A DNA stretch of 64,000 bases from Bradyrhizobium sp. BR13661 (GTDB lineage Bacteria; Pseudomonadota; Alphaproteobacteria; Rhizobiales; Xanthobacteraceae), in contig NZ_JARXWB010000001.1 in assembly GCF_029892425.1 (NCBI RefSeq), positions 310,001 to 374,000 of the forward strand, read 5' to 3'. Positions 26,985 to 35,813 of this stretch are shown here, in pieces (within the stretch, counting starts at the first letter, position 1; each line of letters begins with the position of its first letter). A program made the translations under genes and the position numbers. Below the pieces are notes generated by a model, which was given only the letters and a program-made list of their open reading frames with translations, made no database searches and was not told where the DNA came from.

Positions 26985-28613
26985 TCACACTCTGATATCG
27001 ACGCCGCTGCTCGATCCGAGCACGCGGCCATAGCTGCTTCTGACCGGCGCGCTCGCGGCCTGGTCATCCTCGCTGATGATCAGGCGGCGGGAATTGCTGC
27101 CATTGTCGTTGTTCTGGCCGGAGTTCTGCCCCGACGAATTCTGGTCGCGCAGGCTGAAGGAGAGCCCGTTGCTGCCGGTCTTGAGGCCGGCATCGTCGAG
27201 CGCGCGCTGCAATTGCGGTGCGTCCTGACGCAGCATCTGCAGCGTCTCCGGCTTCTCGACGGTGAGATGCGAGGTGACCTGGCCGTTGCGGTCGACATTG
27301 ATGCGGACGTCGATGCGGCCGAGATCGACCGGGTCGAGGCTGATGTCGAAGCGGGTCTTGCCGGCGCGCGCGGCGGCCGCGATCTCGACCGGGATGCCGC
27401 TGATCGGCACCGCCGTCGCATTCGCCGCGGTTGCGGTCAGCGTCGCGGTGGAGGCGGTGGCCGCCGACGTCGTGGTGGTCAGCGGCGCCTGCACGGCGTT
27501 GGCGGCCTGCGTGCTGGCGTCGGTGGTCGCCGTGCTGACCGCTTGCGTATCGGCATGCGCATGCGTGGCCGGTGCGGCCGCCGCCGCATCGGCCTTGCTG
27601 TCGGTGGCCTTCGCATCGGCCGTAACAGCATCAGCCTGCGGCTTTGCGGCTTGTGGATGCGCGGTGGCGCCCGCAGCGGTCGTTGCGGTTGCGGGACTTT
27701 GCGCTGGTGTCGCGACTTGCGCGGTCTTGGCCGGATCCTGGCCGATATTGGAGACGTCGGTCTGGCCTTGCGCCGTGACAGCGGCCTTGAACGAGGTTTT
27801 GGGCGTGCCCTGGCCGGCGGCCGTCAGCTGCGCGGCGTCGGCCGCGGCACCGGTTGCGGTGGCGTCGGCGGTCGTGCCAGCCGCATCGGTCGTTGCGGTC
27901 TTCGCATCGGTGGTTTTGGCGTCGCCGGTCTTGGCGGTCTTGCCAGAGGCGTCCGCCTTGGTGCCTGATATCTGCGCCGTGGTCGTGGCGCTGGCGGCGA
28001 TGCCGGCTGCTGCAATCGTCAGCGGCGAAGAGGCCGTGCTGGCGGCCTGGCTCGCGGCTGCATTCGGATCGACAGGTACGACGGGTGCGACAACGGGAAC
28101 GGCGGTCGGATCGGGCGTGGTGGCCGGCGTCGCAGTTTGCGCAGCGGCCGAAGCATCTACCGCGGCGGCAAGGCCGTCGGTGCTGCCGGTCTTGGCGTCC
28201 TTGGTGCTGCCGGACTTGTCGCCCGCCTTGGCGGTGGAGGCGTCAGCCTTGTCCTTGGTCTTGCCGTCCGTCTTGCCATCGGTCTTGCCATCGGTTTTGG
28301 CCGGCGCGGTCGTCGTGTCGCTGGTCGCGGTTGTGGAATCCGAGGCGCCGCTCGCGTTGTTCTGGGCGGATTGATCGGTCGAGGAGTTGTTGCTCCGGTC
28401 CGATGACGAGGAGGACGGGGACTCGCTCCGGCGCGGCGCGCTGTCCTGGCTCGAGGACGGGGCGCTGTTGCTGATGGCCTGGGTGTTGCTGTCGACCAGC
28501 GCGCCGAAGGAGTTGCTCGGCGTGGTGTCCTTGGTGCTCTGCGACCGGGCAGGCTTTTGCTGCGCGCTGGAGACTTGTGCGCTTGCCGCTACGTCTGACG
28601 TGACACCGACCAC
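26985..28613 (-). CDS. fliK: Flagellar hook-length control protein FliK
   Basis: About 542 residues. Start set at GTG 28613 because AAGGGG lies 6 nt upstream and a sigma-54 promoter at 28652-28667 would start transcription near 28641; ATG 28634 would leave almost no leader. A long Ala/Thr/Ser/Asp-rich disordered molecular-ruler region includes a tandem TDGK repeat (about 28260-28300). The C-terminal FliK domain is clear: RFDISLDPVDLGRIDVRI and HLTVEKPETLQMLRQD. Secreted ruler that switches export specificity from hook to filament. Confidence 0.9.
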   Translation of the reverse strand: MVGVTSDVAASAQVSSAQQKPARSQSTKDTTPSNSFGALVDSNTQAISNSAPSSSQDSAPRRSESPSSSSSDRSNNSSTDQSAQNNASGASDSTTATSDTTTAPAKTDGKTDGKTDGKTKDKADASTAKAGDKSGSTKDAKTGSTDGLAAAVDASAAAQTATPATTPDPTAVPVVAPVVPVDPNAAASQAASTASSPLTIAAAGIAASATTTAQISGTKADASGKTAKTGDAKTTDAKTATTDAAGTTADATATGAAADAAQLTAAGQGTPKTSFKAAVTAQGQTDVSNIGQDPAKTAQVATPAQSPATATTAAGATAHPQAAKPQADAVTADAKATDSKADAAAAAPATHAHADTQAVSTATTDASTQAANAVQAPLTTTTSAATASTATLTATAANATAVPISGIPVEIAAAARAGKTRFDISLDPVDLGRIDVRINVDRNGQVTSHLTVEKPETLQMLRQDAPQLQRALDDAGLKTGSNGLSFSLRDQNSSGQNSGQNNDNGSNSRRLIISEDDQAASAPVRSSYGRVLGSSSGVDIRV

Positions 28614-28651
28614 AGGCAAACCCCTTGAAAGCATCTTCGGACCAGAAGGTC

Positions 28652-28667
28652 AGCAAGGAGCGGGCCA
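28652..28667 (-). promoter_or_regulatory. Sigma-54 (-24/-12) promoter of fliK-flgD
   Basis: Minus-strand TGGCCCG-N4-TTGCT matches the TGGCACG-N4-TTGCW consensus with one mismatch and exact GG-GC spacing. FlbD, encoded in this cluster, is the expected activator. Confidence 0.65.
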
Positions 28668-28871
28668 ATCCCTTATTTCGACATTTTATTTAGCAAAATC
28701 AATGTCTTGATAAATCGGTGCGGCCCCTTCCGAGCTCCCGCCAGCCCCGTCATTTCTGCCGCCCCGGCAAGAATTGCCCTAACCCAGCGGCGGGCATGAT
28801 TGCTTCACCGGAATGCCGCCTATATTAAAGGGTGCTCTCAGCCGCTTTCGACCGGGCAAGCCAGCCTCCGG

Positions 28872-28887
28872 GGGAACCGAAGTTCCC
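28872..28887 (+). other. mnmA leader hairpin in a 348-bp spacer
   Basis: GGGAAC and GTTCCC form a stem with a CGAA loop in the 28614-28961 spacer, about 75 nt before the mnmA ATG. Too weak to name as a riboswitch; apart from the fliK promoter nothing else is evident in the spacer. Confidence 0.3.
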
Positions 28888-28961
28888 GGGGACGATCACC
28901 GTCCCGGTCAAAGGCACAGAAATCGCGGATCGCCGAACGCCGCCGTCAACTCGTAAAACCC

Positions 28962-30143
28962 ATGCTCAACAGTCTGGATATCGAAGGCCGTCCTGAGGAT
29001 ACCAGGGTCGTCGTTGCCATGTCGGGCGGCGTCGACTCCTCGACGACGGCTGCGCTGTTGAAGGCCGAGGGCTACGACGTCGTCGGCATCACGCTGCAGC
29101 TCTACGATCATGGCGCGGCGACCCATCGCAAGGGCGCCTGCTGCGCCGGGCAGGACATCCACGACGCCCGCGACGTCGCGGCCAAGCTCGGCATTCCCCA
29201 TTACGTGCTCGATTACGAAGACCGTTTTCGCGAGTCCGTCATCGACAACTTCGCCGATAGTTACGCGCTCGGCGAAACGCCGGTGCCCTGCATCGAGTGC
29301 AACCGCTCCGTCAAGTTCCGCGACCTCCTGAAGACCGCGCGCGAGCTCGGCGCCCAGGCGCTCGCCACCGGCCATTACGTCGCCTCGCGCCGCCGCGACG
29401 ACGGCTCGCGCGCGCTGGTCTGCGCCGCCGACAGCGATCGCGACCAGAGCTACTTCCTGTTCGCGACCACGCAGGAGCAGCTCGATTTCCTGCGCTTCCC
29501 GCTCGGCGACATGACCAAGCCCGAGACGCGCGAGCTCGCGCGCCGCTTCGGTCTCTCCGTTGCCGACAAGCACGATAGCCAGGACATCTGCTTCGTGCCG
29601 ACGGGCCGCTATACCGACATCATCACGCGCCTGCGCCCGAACGCGATGGATCCCGGCGACATCGTCGATCTCGACGGCCGCGTGCTCGGCCAGCATCATG
29701 GCATTGCCAATTTCACCATCGGCCAGCGTCGCGGCCTCGGCATTGCGGCCGCCGCGCCGCTTTACGTGGTGCGTCTTGATGCCGCCAATCGCCGCGTCGT
29801 CGTCGGCCCGCGCGAAGCGCTGAAGATGCATCGCATCACCTTGCGCGACGTCAACTGGATCGGCGGCGGCGACATCGACCGCGCCATCGGAGGCGGCCTC
29901 GAACTGTTCGTCCGCGTCCGCTCGACGCGCAGCCCCCAGCCGGCCTGGCTGCGCGGCGCAGACGGTCATTACGAAGTCGAGCTCGTCGCCGGCGAAGAGG
30001 GCGTCTCGCCCGGCCAGGCCTGCGTGTTCTACGACGCAGCGAGCGGGCAGGCGCGCGTGCTCGGCGGCGGCTTCATCCAGAGCGCCGCCGCGAAGGTCGC
30101 GAGCAACACAGCGAGGCCGCTCGCTGAAGCCGTGCGCGGCTGA
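28962..30143 (+). CDS. mnmA: tRNA-specific 2-thiouridylase MnmA
   Basis: Start set at ATG 28962 ([17 protein letters not shown]), giving 393 residues, the family norm; the frame is open further upstream but the extra sequence is not protein-like. The PP-loop [14 protein letters not shown] is the ATP-binding site, [14 protein letters not shown] and the pair [11 protein letters not shown] / DSQDICFVP supply the catalytic cysteines, and [12 protein letters not shown] is diagnostic. It thiolates U34 of tRNA Lys/Glu/Gln. The next gene begins at the following base. Confidence 0.96.
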   Translation: MLNSLDIEGRPEDTRVVVAMSGGVDSSTTAALLKAEGYDVVGITLQLYDHGAATHRKGACCAGQDIHDARDVAAKLGIPHYVLDYEDRFRESVIDNFADSYALGETPVPCIECNRSVKFRDLLKTARELGAQALATGHYVASRRRDDGSRALVCAADSDRDQSYFLFATTQEQLDFLRFPLGDMTKPETRELARRFGLSVADKHDSQDICFVPTGRYTDIITRLRPNAMDPGDIVDLDGRVLGQHHGIANFTIGQRRGLGIAAAAPLYVVRLDAANRRVVVGPREALKMHRITLRDVNWIGGGDIDRAIGGGLELFVRVRSTRSPQPAWLRGADGHYEVELVAGEEGVSPGQACVFYDAASGQARVLGGGFIQSAAAKVASNTARPLAEAVRG

Positions 30144-30803
30144 ATGATTTCCGGGGCAGGGGGCATGGCAGCAGACATCTCGCGGGCCGGGGTCGAGAAG
30201 GCCTATGGCCGTTGGGCGCCGGTCTATGATCTCGTGTTCGGCAAGGTGTTCGATGCCGGACGGCAGTCAACCATCGCCGAGGCCGACCGCATCGGCGGCC
30301 GCATCCTCGACGTCGGCGTCGGCACCGGCCTGTCGCTGTCGGATTATTCGCGCACCACGAAGATCTGCGGCGTCGACATTTCCGAGCCGATGTTGCGCAA
30401 GGCGCAACAACGCGTGCGGGCCCAGCGCCTCTCCAATGTCGAAGTGCTCTCGGTGATGGACGCGAAGAATCTCGCGTTCCCCGACAATTCCTTCGATGCC
30501 GTGGTCGCGCAATATGTCATCACAGCGGTGCCCGATCCCGAAGGCACGCTCGACGAGTTCGTGCGCGTGCTCAAGCCCGGCGGCGAGCTGATCCTCGTCA
30601 ACCACATCGGCGCCGAAAAGGGCCTGCGCAAACTCTCCGAGCTCGCGTTCGCGCCGCTCGCGCGCCGCCTCGGCTGGCGCCCGGAATTCCCGTGGGCCCG
30701 CCTCGTCAACTGGGCCGCCAGGCACGGCGGCGTTACGCTGGCCGAGCGCCGCCCTATGCCGCCGATGGGCCATTTCTCGCTGATCCGCTACCACAAATCG
30801 TAA
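30144..30803 (+). CDS. pmtA: SAM-dependent methyltransferase, Rhodobacter-type phosphatidylethanolamine N-methyltransferase
   Basis: 219 residues; ATG 30144 abuts the mnmA stop, and ATG 30165 (MAADISRAG) is another possible start. Motif I ILDVGVGTGLSL, acidic motif CGVDISEPML, and YGRWAPVYDLVFG at the N-terminus match the soluble Rhodobacter-type PmtA, which methylates phosphatidylethanolamine towards phosphatidylcholine. General class I methyltransferases such as UbiE look similar, so the substrate is likely but not certain. Confidence 0.75.
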   Translation: MISGAGGMAADISRAGVEKAYGRWAPVYDLVFGKVFDAGRQSTIAEADRIGGRILDVGVGTGLSLSDYSRTTKICGVDISEPMLRKAQQRVRAQRLSNVEVLSVMDAKNLAFPDNSFDAVVAQYVITAVPDPEGTLDEFVRVLKPGGELILVNHIGAEKGLRKLSELAFAPLARRLGWRPEFPWARLVNWAARHGGVTLAERRPMPPMGHFSLIRYHKS

Positions 30804-30847
30804 TCTTCGCAGGCGGAACACCGCCATCGCTCGTGCGTTTTGACTCT

Positions 30848-31210
30848 ATGCGCACGACATCAAACATCATCCTTGCGGGCCTCGTGATCGCAGCCTCTGG
30901 CGCTGCGATCGCGCAGGCCCCGCCGCTGCCTGCGACGCCGCCGCAAGCAACCGCGCCGCCATCTCCGCAACGCACCGCCGACTGCACGCCGCAGGATCGC
31001 CCGAACCGCGCCACCGCGCCCGACGGCACCACCACCGGGCAATCGAGGGAACCGCTCGGCGACAAGCTGGCAAAATCCGACGGCGTGCTCTGCCCGCCCG
31101 CTGGCGTCGACCCCGACATGCATGCCCCCGCGCCGAGCACCGACGGCAGGATGCCCGTTATCCCGCCCCCCGGCAGCCCCGGCGGCGACCCCAATGTGAA
31201 GCCGAAATAA
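30848..31210 (+). CDS. Small Pro-rich secreted protein
   Basis: 120 residues from ATG 30848; signal peptide NIILAGLVIAASGAAIAQA. The mature part is rich in Pro, Ala and Gly with two cysteines (ADCTPQDRP and GVLCPPAG) and a Pro-Gly tail. Probably periplasmic and disordered. No family recognised, but the signal peptide and composition support a real gene. Confidence 0.65.
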   Translation: MRTTSNIILAGLVIAASGAAIAQAPPLPATPPQATAPPSPQRTADCTPQDRPNRATAPDGTTTGQSREPLGDKLAKSDGVLCPPAGVDPDMHAPAPSTDGRMPVIPPPGSPGGDPNVKPK

Positions 31211-31448
31211 GGAAATTCGCCGCGCTCTTCCTTCGCCTCTCCCTCGCCGGGGCGAGGCCGAAATCCGCGCGAATTTCGGGTGAGGGGGCCTCTCCGAATC
31301 CGATGCCTGAAAAGGCCAATTTTCCCGCGGACTTGTCCGGCCAGAGCCTTTGCGAAGGCGGAAGCTTTTCGGATTGACTTCCCGCCGCCCCCCTCATTAT
31401 ATGCCGCGCGTTCGCGAGATCGGCCGTAACAGGCATCCGCGACCCTGT

Positions 31449-31525
31449 GGCGGGGTAGCTCAGCTGGTTAGAGCACGGGAATCATAATCCTGGGGTCGGG
31501 GGTTCGAGTCCCTCCCCCGCTACCA
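31449..31525 (+). tRNA. tRNA-Met (anticodon CAT)
   Basis: A full cloverleaf: acceptor GGCGGGG/CCCCGCT (G1-U72 end), D arm GCTC...GAGC, anticodon stem CGGGA/TCCTG with loop ATCATAA, T arm GGGGG-TTCGAGT-CCCTC, and an encoded CCA. CAT anticodon and this body fit elongator tRNA-Met. It marks the left edge of the accessory region. Confidence 0.95.
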
Positions 31526-31706
31526 AGAAAAACCTGGGCTTTTCGCTCTCTTCTCGCAGCAACCTCAATTTCGTACTACGCTCCGTCCCACGGATCTCAA
31601 CCTTTGTGCTGAAGGACTCGAATACGAACTGTAGGTATTTCAAATCCTTACGCGATGGGCTGTTTGTTTGCCGGTCGTGTCCCCGGTGATGGTGTAGCTC
31701 GGTAGA

Positions 31707-31762
31707 GCAAAGCCGCCCGGACGCGCGTCTCAGACAGCGCCTTGGTGGGCGGGCGGCTTTGC
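31707..31762. repeat. 13-bp perfect inverted repeat with 30-nt loop
   Basis: GCAAAGCCGCCCG and CGGGCGGCTTTGC flank a 30-nt loop. It could be a terminator for transcription from either side or part of a mobile-element end. Confidence 0.5.
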
Positions 31763-31828
31763 GGTGGTCACCGACGGTTCTCCGGTAGGATCGGGTTGCG
31801 AAACGCCAAAGCAACCGAGGAACCATCG

Positions 31829-31880
31829 ATGACCGACGAGATGACGAACCTGTGCGCGCTCGGAGAAGATCCCAGGCCAA
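31829..31880 (+). mobile_element. Possible IS256-type transposase 5' remnant
   Basis: An ATG preceded by GAGGAACCATCG opens MTDEMTNLCALGE, which resembles the first residues of IS256-family transposases (MTDEMMxLRxLLEK), then loses similarity. No inverted ends, direct repeats or catalytic DDE part are present. The call rests on a short match from memory. Confidence 0.3.
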
Positions 31881-31920
31881 GATTCGGGCGCTGCGTGCCG
31901 TCGCGATCCGCGCTTCCGCA

Positions 31921-33270
31921 TCAGTCGACGGACGTCGGCTTGTTCAGGACCAGATGGACGGCAGCGCCGCTGAACCGTGAGCATTCAATTCGAATCTGAG
32001 CGCCATAGAGCGTCGCAAGATCGCGAGCAATCGCCAGCCCTAGCCCCGTGCCAGGCATTGTTTCGTCAAGTCTCACGCCCACGCCGAAGACGCTGGTTCT
32101 GCGTTCGGCTGGAATTCCGGGGCCGTCATCTTCCACGATCAGCTCAACGCAATTTGCGAAGTCGTTCATCGTCACCACGATACGGCCTTTTGCCCATTTG
32201 GCGGCATTGTCGATGATATTCCCGATCATCTCCGTCAGATCGTGTGGATCGCATGCAACGGCCACGTCACTTGCGGCCTCGAACTCGAACGACTTTTGAT
32301 CGCCACTGTAGAGGCGCCTGTGTGCATCGATGATCTGTCGCGTGATCTCGGCCGGTCGCGAGATCGCCCCGGCATTGGTGAGGGCCGAGGCTCGGGCGCG
32401 TGCCGTCTGATAGTCGATCAAAAGCGTGATTCTCGAACATTGTTCCAGCAACACGCGCGCGGTCTCGCTGCGGTCCTGATGCTCGAGAGTTCTCGCCTCC
32501 CCGGCGAGGATCGCGAGCGGTGTCTTGAGTGCATGAGCGAAGTTGCCTGCAAGGGTGCGGGCGCGTTCGACCATGTTGAGATTTGCGGCGATCATCCCAT
32601 TCAGCTCGAATACCAGGGGCAGCACTTCCCTTGGCAGATCCGTGGACAGCTGCTTCGACTTCCCGCATCGTATGGCACCTATTTCGCGACGAATATGCGT
32701 CAACGGCTGCAGTCCGAATGCTACCTGAGCGTACGCGGCTCCAATCAGGCCGAGGGCCAGCGTTGCAAGAGAGAATACAAGCGGAAGTTGGACTCGTGAC
32801 ATCTCTTCGTCGATGAGCCTCTCGTCGGCTCCCATTCTGATCTCGATCGGCCGTGCGAAACGGGATGGATGCAGGATCCTGCGGATCAGCCGCATCGGGC
32901 CGGTCGGCCCGTCCACTTTCGAGCTCTGGTCGATCGTGTCCTCGGCTCCGACCGGCAAGAACAGTGCGTCCTCCAGTGACGGCGAGCGGAGCGTCGCATC
33001 GTTCTCCAGCTGGACTTGCCAATAGAGTCCCGATCGCGGCGGCTGGAATCGGGCGTCGCTGAGCGGATGACGGAGCAAGGGGCGAGATCCGGGCTCGACA
33101 TCCAGTAGGGCGGCGAGCTCTGCCGCGTGGTCCGTCAGGTCGTGCTCGAATTGCGAGACCACGACGCCCCGCAGGATCTCGTAGACGACGAGGCCGCTCG
33201 CACACAGCCCGACGCTGATCCAAAGCGCGGCACCTATGATCAGCCTCGCGCGAAAATTCTGCCGGAGCAT
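31921..33270 (-). CDS. PhoQ-like sensor histidine kinase
   Basis: 449 residues from ATG 33270 (MLRQNFRARLIIG); the open frame upstream overlaps the regulator gene and is not used. Two membrane helices (about 10-32 and 165-185) flank a periplasmic sensor of about 130 residues. HAMP follows, then the H box AGNFAHALKTPLAIL (PhoQ-type AHxLKTPL), the N box IIDNAAKWAK, G1 VEDDGPGIP and G2 PGTGLGLAIA. It starts 4 nt after the response regulator stop. As the last gene of the ccmF-to-kinase unit it probably senses an envelope signal and controls the electron-transfer genes. Confidence 0.88.
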   Translation of the reverse strand: MLRQNFRARLIIGAALWISVGLCASGLVVYEILRGVVVSQFEHDLTDHAAELAALLDVEPGSRPLLRHPLSDARFQPPRSGLYWQVQLENDATLRSPSLEDALFLPVGAEDTIDQSSKVDGPTGPMRLIRRILHPSRFARPIEIRMGADERLIDEEMSRVQLPLVFSLATLALGLIGAAYAQVAFGLQPLTHIRREIGAIRCGKSKQLSTDLPREVLPLVFELNGMIAANLNMVERARTLAGNFAHALKTPLAILAGEARTLEHQDRSETARVLLEQCSRITLLIDYQTARARASALTNAGAISRPAEITRQIIDAHRRLYSGDQKSFEFEAASDVAVACDPHDLTEMIGNIIDNAAKWAKGRIVVTMNDFANCVELIVEDDGPGIPAERRTSVFGVGVRLDETMPGTGLGLAIARDLATLYGAQIRIECSRFSGAAVHLVLNKPTSVD

Positions 33271-33274
33271 CTTC

Positions 33275-33928
33275 CTACCCCATGCGGTACCCCATCCCCC
33301 TGATGGTGCGAATGGCATCGCGTCCAAGCTTCTTGCGCAGCCGCGCGATATAGACTTCAACATTGTTCGAATCGCGAAAATCGTTGACGGAATAGACATG
33401 ATCGAGCAGCTCGTTTTGCGAGACGATCCGTTCGATGCGGTGCATGAGATATTCCAGGATACGCATCTCGAGCGCCGTAAGCTCGACGGTGCGGCCGCCC
33501 TTCATCACGCGACCGAGCGCGGCGTTCAGCTCGATATCGGCGTAGCGGATAGTGGGATCCGGCTTGCCGGTGGAGCGACGCAGCAGGGATCGAATGCGGG
33601 CGATGAGCTCCTGGGGCTGAAAGGGCTTCTCGAGGTAGTCGTCTGCCCCTGCGTTGAGACCATTGACACGTTCGACCCATCCGCTTCGGCCCGTGAGGAT
33701 CAGAACCGGCAAATTCCGACCAGCGTCCCGCCACCGCCGAAGCACGTCGAGCCCGGAAATCGCCGGCAAACCGAGATCAAGCACCGCAGCGTCGTAGGTC
33801 TGCGTATCGCCAAGCAGCCAGCCCTTGTTGCCGTCGCTTGCGAGGTCCGCGACAAATCCCGCCGCGGTCAGGTTGGCTCTGATCCGCTGGGCGAGCGTCG
33901 CCTCATCTTCTATGACAAGGATACGAAT
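33275..33928 (-). CDS. OmpR/PhoP-family response regulator with a non-standard (ATT) start
   Basis: Reading back from the first ordinary start (GTG 33784) the same frame stays open and encodes a complete receiver start: ATT-CGT-ATC-CTT gives (I)RILVIEDEATLAQRI, just as family members begin M-R-I-L-V-I-E-D-E. No ATG, GTG or TTG exists between GTG 33784 and the in-frame stop at 33947-33949. From ATT 33928 the protein is 217 residues, the usual size. The GTG start would delete the acidic pocket (EDE) but keep the phospho-acceptor Asp in AAVLDLGLP. The C-terminal winged helix is intact (DSNNVEVYIARLRKKLG, TIRGMGYRMG). Either a real AUU start, or a base change or error. Probable reader of the TTCAG direct repeats. 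Confidence 0.85.
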   Translation of the reverse strand: MRILVIEDEATLAQRIRANLTAAGFVADLASDGNKGWLLGDTQTYDAAVLDLGLPAISGLDVLRRWRDAGRNLPVLILTGRSGWVERVNGLNAGADDYLEKPFQPQELIARIRSLLRRSTGKPDPTIRYADIELNAALGRVMKGGRTVELTALEMRILEYLMHRIERIVSQNELLDHVYSVNDFRDSNNVEVYIARLRKKLGRDAIRTIRGMGYRMG

Positions 33929-33984
33929 GATGTCACCGCTTGATGGCTACTTCTTGTTGTTGACCGCAGTACTCTCGTGAGGGA

Positions 33985-35313
33985 TCAGGGCGCGATGCCA
34001 AGTTGCCCCGCCGCATCGACGATACGCTGGTATTCCGGCCGATCCTTGCTGAACTGAGTGAGCGCGCGCTGCAGCGTTTCCTTCGCCTGCTTGGCCTCAC
34101 CGAGGACCATGCGCGAGCGGATCAGCTTGATCCAGCCTTCGGCATCGTCCGGTGATTGGTCAAGGCGGCTGGCGAGACCGTCGACCATGCTCCGGATCAT
34201 CGCCGTGCGGTCCTGCGGCGTCATGCCTTCGGCTTTGCGGACGTCGTCGGCACTCGGTCCGCGCGGCGCGGAGGGCGCCTGCCTGGCTTTCTCGGATTGG
34301 AGGAAGTCCTGCAAGGCCGCTACCGAAAGGTCCGGCGTTGAGCGGAATGCCGGGGCGGAGGCGTCGCCGAGCTCCTTACGGAGATCTGTCACGCGCTGCC
34401 GGAGTTCGGTGAGCCATGGTTCGGAGGGATCTGCAGCTGCAAGCAGGTCATTCCAGTCGGCCAGCGCAGCCTGCTTGTCTCCTGCCTGCTCCTTCGCCAA
34501 GCCGACAAAGAAACGAGCGCGTGCATCCTTCGCGTCGATGAGCAACGCTTGCTCGAAGTCGGCCTTGGCCTCCGTCGTTACGATTCCGTCGGCAGCGCGC
34601 ACGAGAGCCTCGCCGCGCGCGCTCCGATAGTCGGCGGAGGCGGGGCGCAGCTCGATGGCCTTTGCATAGGCGTTGGCGGCATCGGCGAAACGCTCAACGC
34701 TGAAATAGGACCAGCCGAGCATGCGCCAGCCCTCAGGATCGGCTGCATTGCGTTGCAGTCTCGCTTGCAGCCGTTCGATCATCTCCTCGACCGGCGGCAG
34801 ATTGGTCTGGACTTGTCCTCCGGTCGTGGTGGTCGGCTGATTGGCCGTTGTGATCTTCGGTGACTTCGCCGTGGGCGAGGCAGAATTGGCGGCCGCCGCG
34901 CTCGACGCCGCGGCGACCGGCCCCTGATCGGGTGCGGTCTGGGAAGGACCAGCCGGCGGCAGCTCGGGACTGCCAACGATAGCGTAGAGCAGAATGGATC
35001 CGAAGATCACGATCGCGGACACGGACGTCACGGCGAAGTTGCGCTCGGGACGACTGAGGACTTCTGCAGTCGGCGTCTCGACGCCGCTGGCAACGAGAAT
35101 TCGTCGCCTTATCTCGGTATCGGCACTCTCTGCCTGGGTCTTGTCGATCAGCCCCTGGGCGAGCTCAATCTCGACCTCCTTCAACTGATCGCGATAAACC
35201 GCGAGATTGGAAGTTGCTTGCAGTCGCGTCCGCTCACGGCTGCGGATGAAGGGAGCCGACAGCAGTACGGCGGCCGCAGAAATCATCGCCGTCAATACCA
35301 GCCAAAGGGTCAT
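33985..35313 (-). CDS. ccmI: Cytochrome c maturation protein CcmI (CycH), accessory copy
   Basis: 442 residues: two membrane helices (near 5-22 and 100-118) around a cytoplasmic loop with VYRDQLKEVEIELAQGLI, the CcmI signature, then a large periplasmic TPR part (WRMLGWSYFSVERFADAANAY and similar). It presents apocytochrome to the CcmF/CcmH haem lyase. Overlaps ccmH by 4 nt (ATGA). Confidence 0.9.
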   Translation of the reverse strand: MTLWLVLTAMISAAAVLLSAPFIRSRERTRLQATSNLAVYRDQLKEVEIELAQGLIDKTQAESADTEIRRRILVASGVETPTAEVLSRPERNFAVTSVSAIVIFGSILLYAIVGSPELPPAGPSQTAPDQGPVAAASSAAAANSASPTAKSPKITTANQPTTTTGGQVQTNLPPVEEMIERLQARLQRNAADPEGWRMLGWSYFSVERFADAANAYAKAIELRPASADYRSARGEALVRAADGIVTTEAKADFEQALLIDAKDARARFFVGLAKEQAGDKQAALADWNDLLAAADPSEPWLTELRQRVTDLRKELGDASAPAFRSTPDLSVAALQDFLQSEKARQAPSAPRGPSADDVRKAEGMTPQDRTAMIRSMVDGLASRLDQSPDDAEGWIKLIRSRMVLGEAKQAKETLQRALTQFSKDRPEYQRIVDAAGQLGIAP

Positions 35314-35813
35314 CCAGCACTCCGTTCACCGAGAATGGCTTCAATCCGTTCGCGTTCGTCATCCGTCAGCAGCGTGGCGACCTCGTTCGTCTTGATCTCG
35401 CCCGCCGCATTCCTGACATATCGTCCGAAGCCCAGGGCAGCGAGGACGAGGACTAGCAGCGGTCCGATCCAAAGCAGCGCCGTATTCAACTGCATCGGCG
35501 GCTTCAGCAGCACGAAGTTGCCGTAGCGCGCGACCAGGAAGTCGATCGCCTGCCGGTCACTGTCGCCGGCCGCCAACCGGTCGCGCAGCAGGACCCGGAG
35601 ATCATGCGCCAGCGGGGCATTGGAGTCGTCGATGCTTTGGTTTTGGCAAACCACACAGCGCAACTCCTGGCTCAGCACGCGCGCCCGCGCCTCGAGCGTT
35701 GGGTCTTGCAGCATCTCGTCGGGCGTCACCGCTCGGCAGGGAGCAGAGAGCGACATCAGCACGAGCACCAAGATGCCTCCGCTCAACAGGGCAATACGAG
35801 GGGACAAAGTCAT
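35310..35813 (-). CDS. ccmH: Cytochrome c maturation protein CcmH (CycL), accessory copy
   Basis: 167 residues: signal or anchor helix, then ELRCVVCQNQSIDDSNAPLA with the redox CxxC, FLVARYGNFVLLKPP, and a C-terminal membrane helix. It reduces and holds the apocytochrome haem-binding cysteines at the haem lyase. Couples by 4-nt overlaps to both neighbours. Confidence 0.94.
   Translation of the reverse strand: MTLSPRIALLSGGILVLVLMSLSAPCRAVTPDEMLQDPTLEARARVLSQELRCVVCQNQSIDDSNAPLAHDLRVLLRDRLAAGDSDRQAIDFLVARYGNFVLLKPPMQLNTALLWIGPLLVLVLAALGFGRYVRNAAGEIKTNEVATLLTDDERERIEAILGERSAG

Larger units (their letters stand above)
31526..31920. other. Gene-free junction downstream of tRNA-Met
   Basis: 395 bp with no credible gene. 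It holds a tRNA-like D-arm fragment (TAGCTC-GGTA-GAGC at about 31695-31707), a 13-bp perfect inverted repeat (31707-31719 and 31750-31762) and a probable transposase 5' remnant. The mosaic make-up is typical of an integration scar. Confidence 0.5.

Noticed and set aside
31695..31707. Second tRNA gene at the junction
   Set aside because: Only a D-arm-like stretch is present; no anticodon arm, T arm or acceptor pairing.
31482..31880. 132-aa minus ORF ending GEGLEPPTPGL
   Set aside because: That ending is the antisense translation of a tRNA gene, a classic artefact; the ORF runs into the tRNA-Met.
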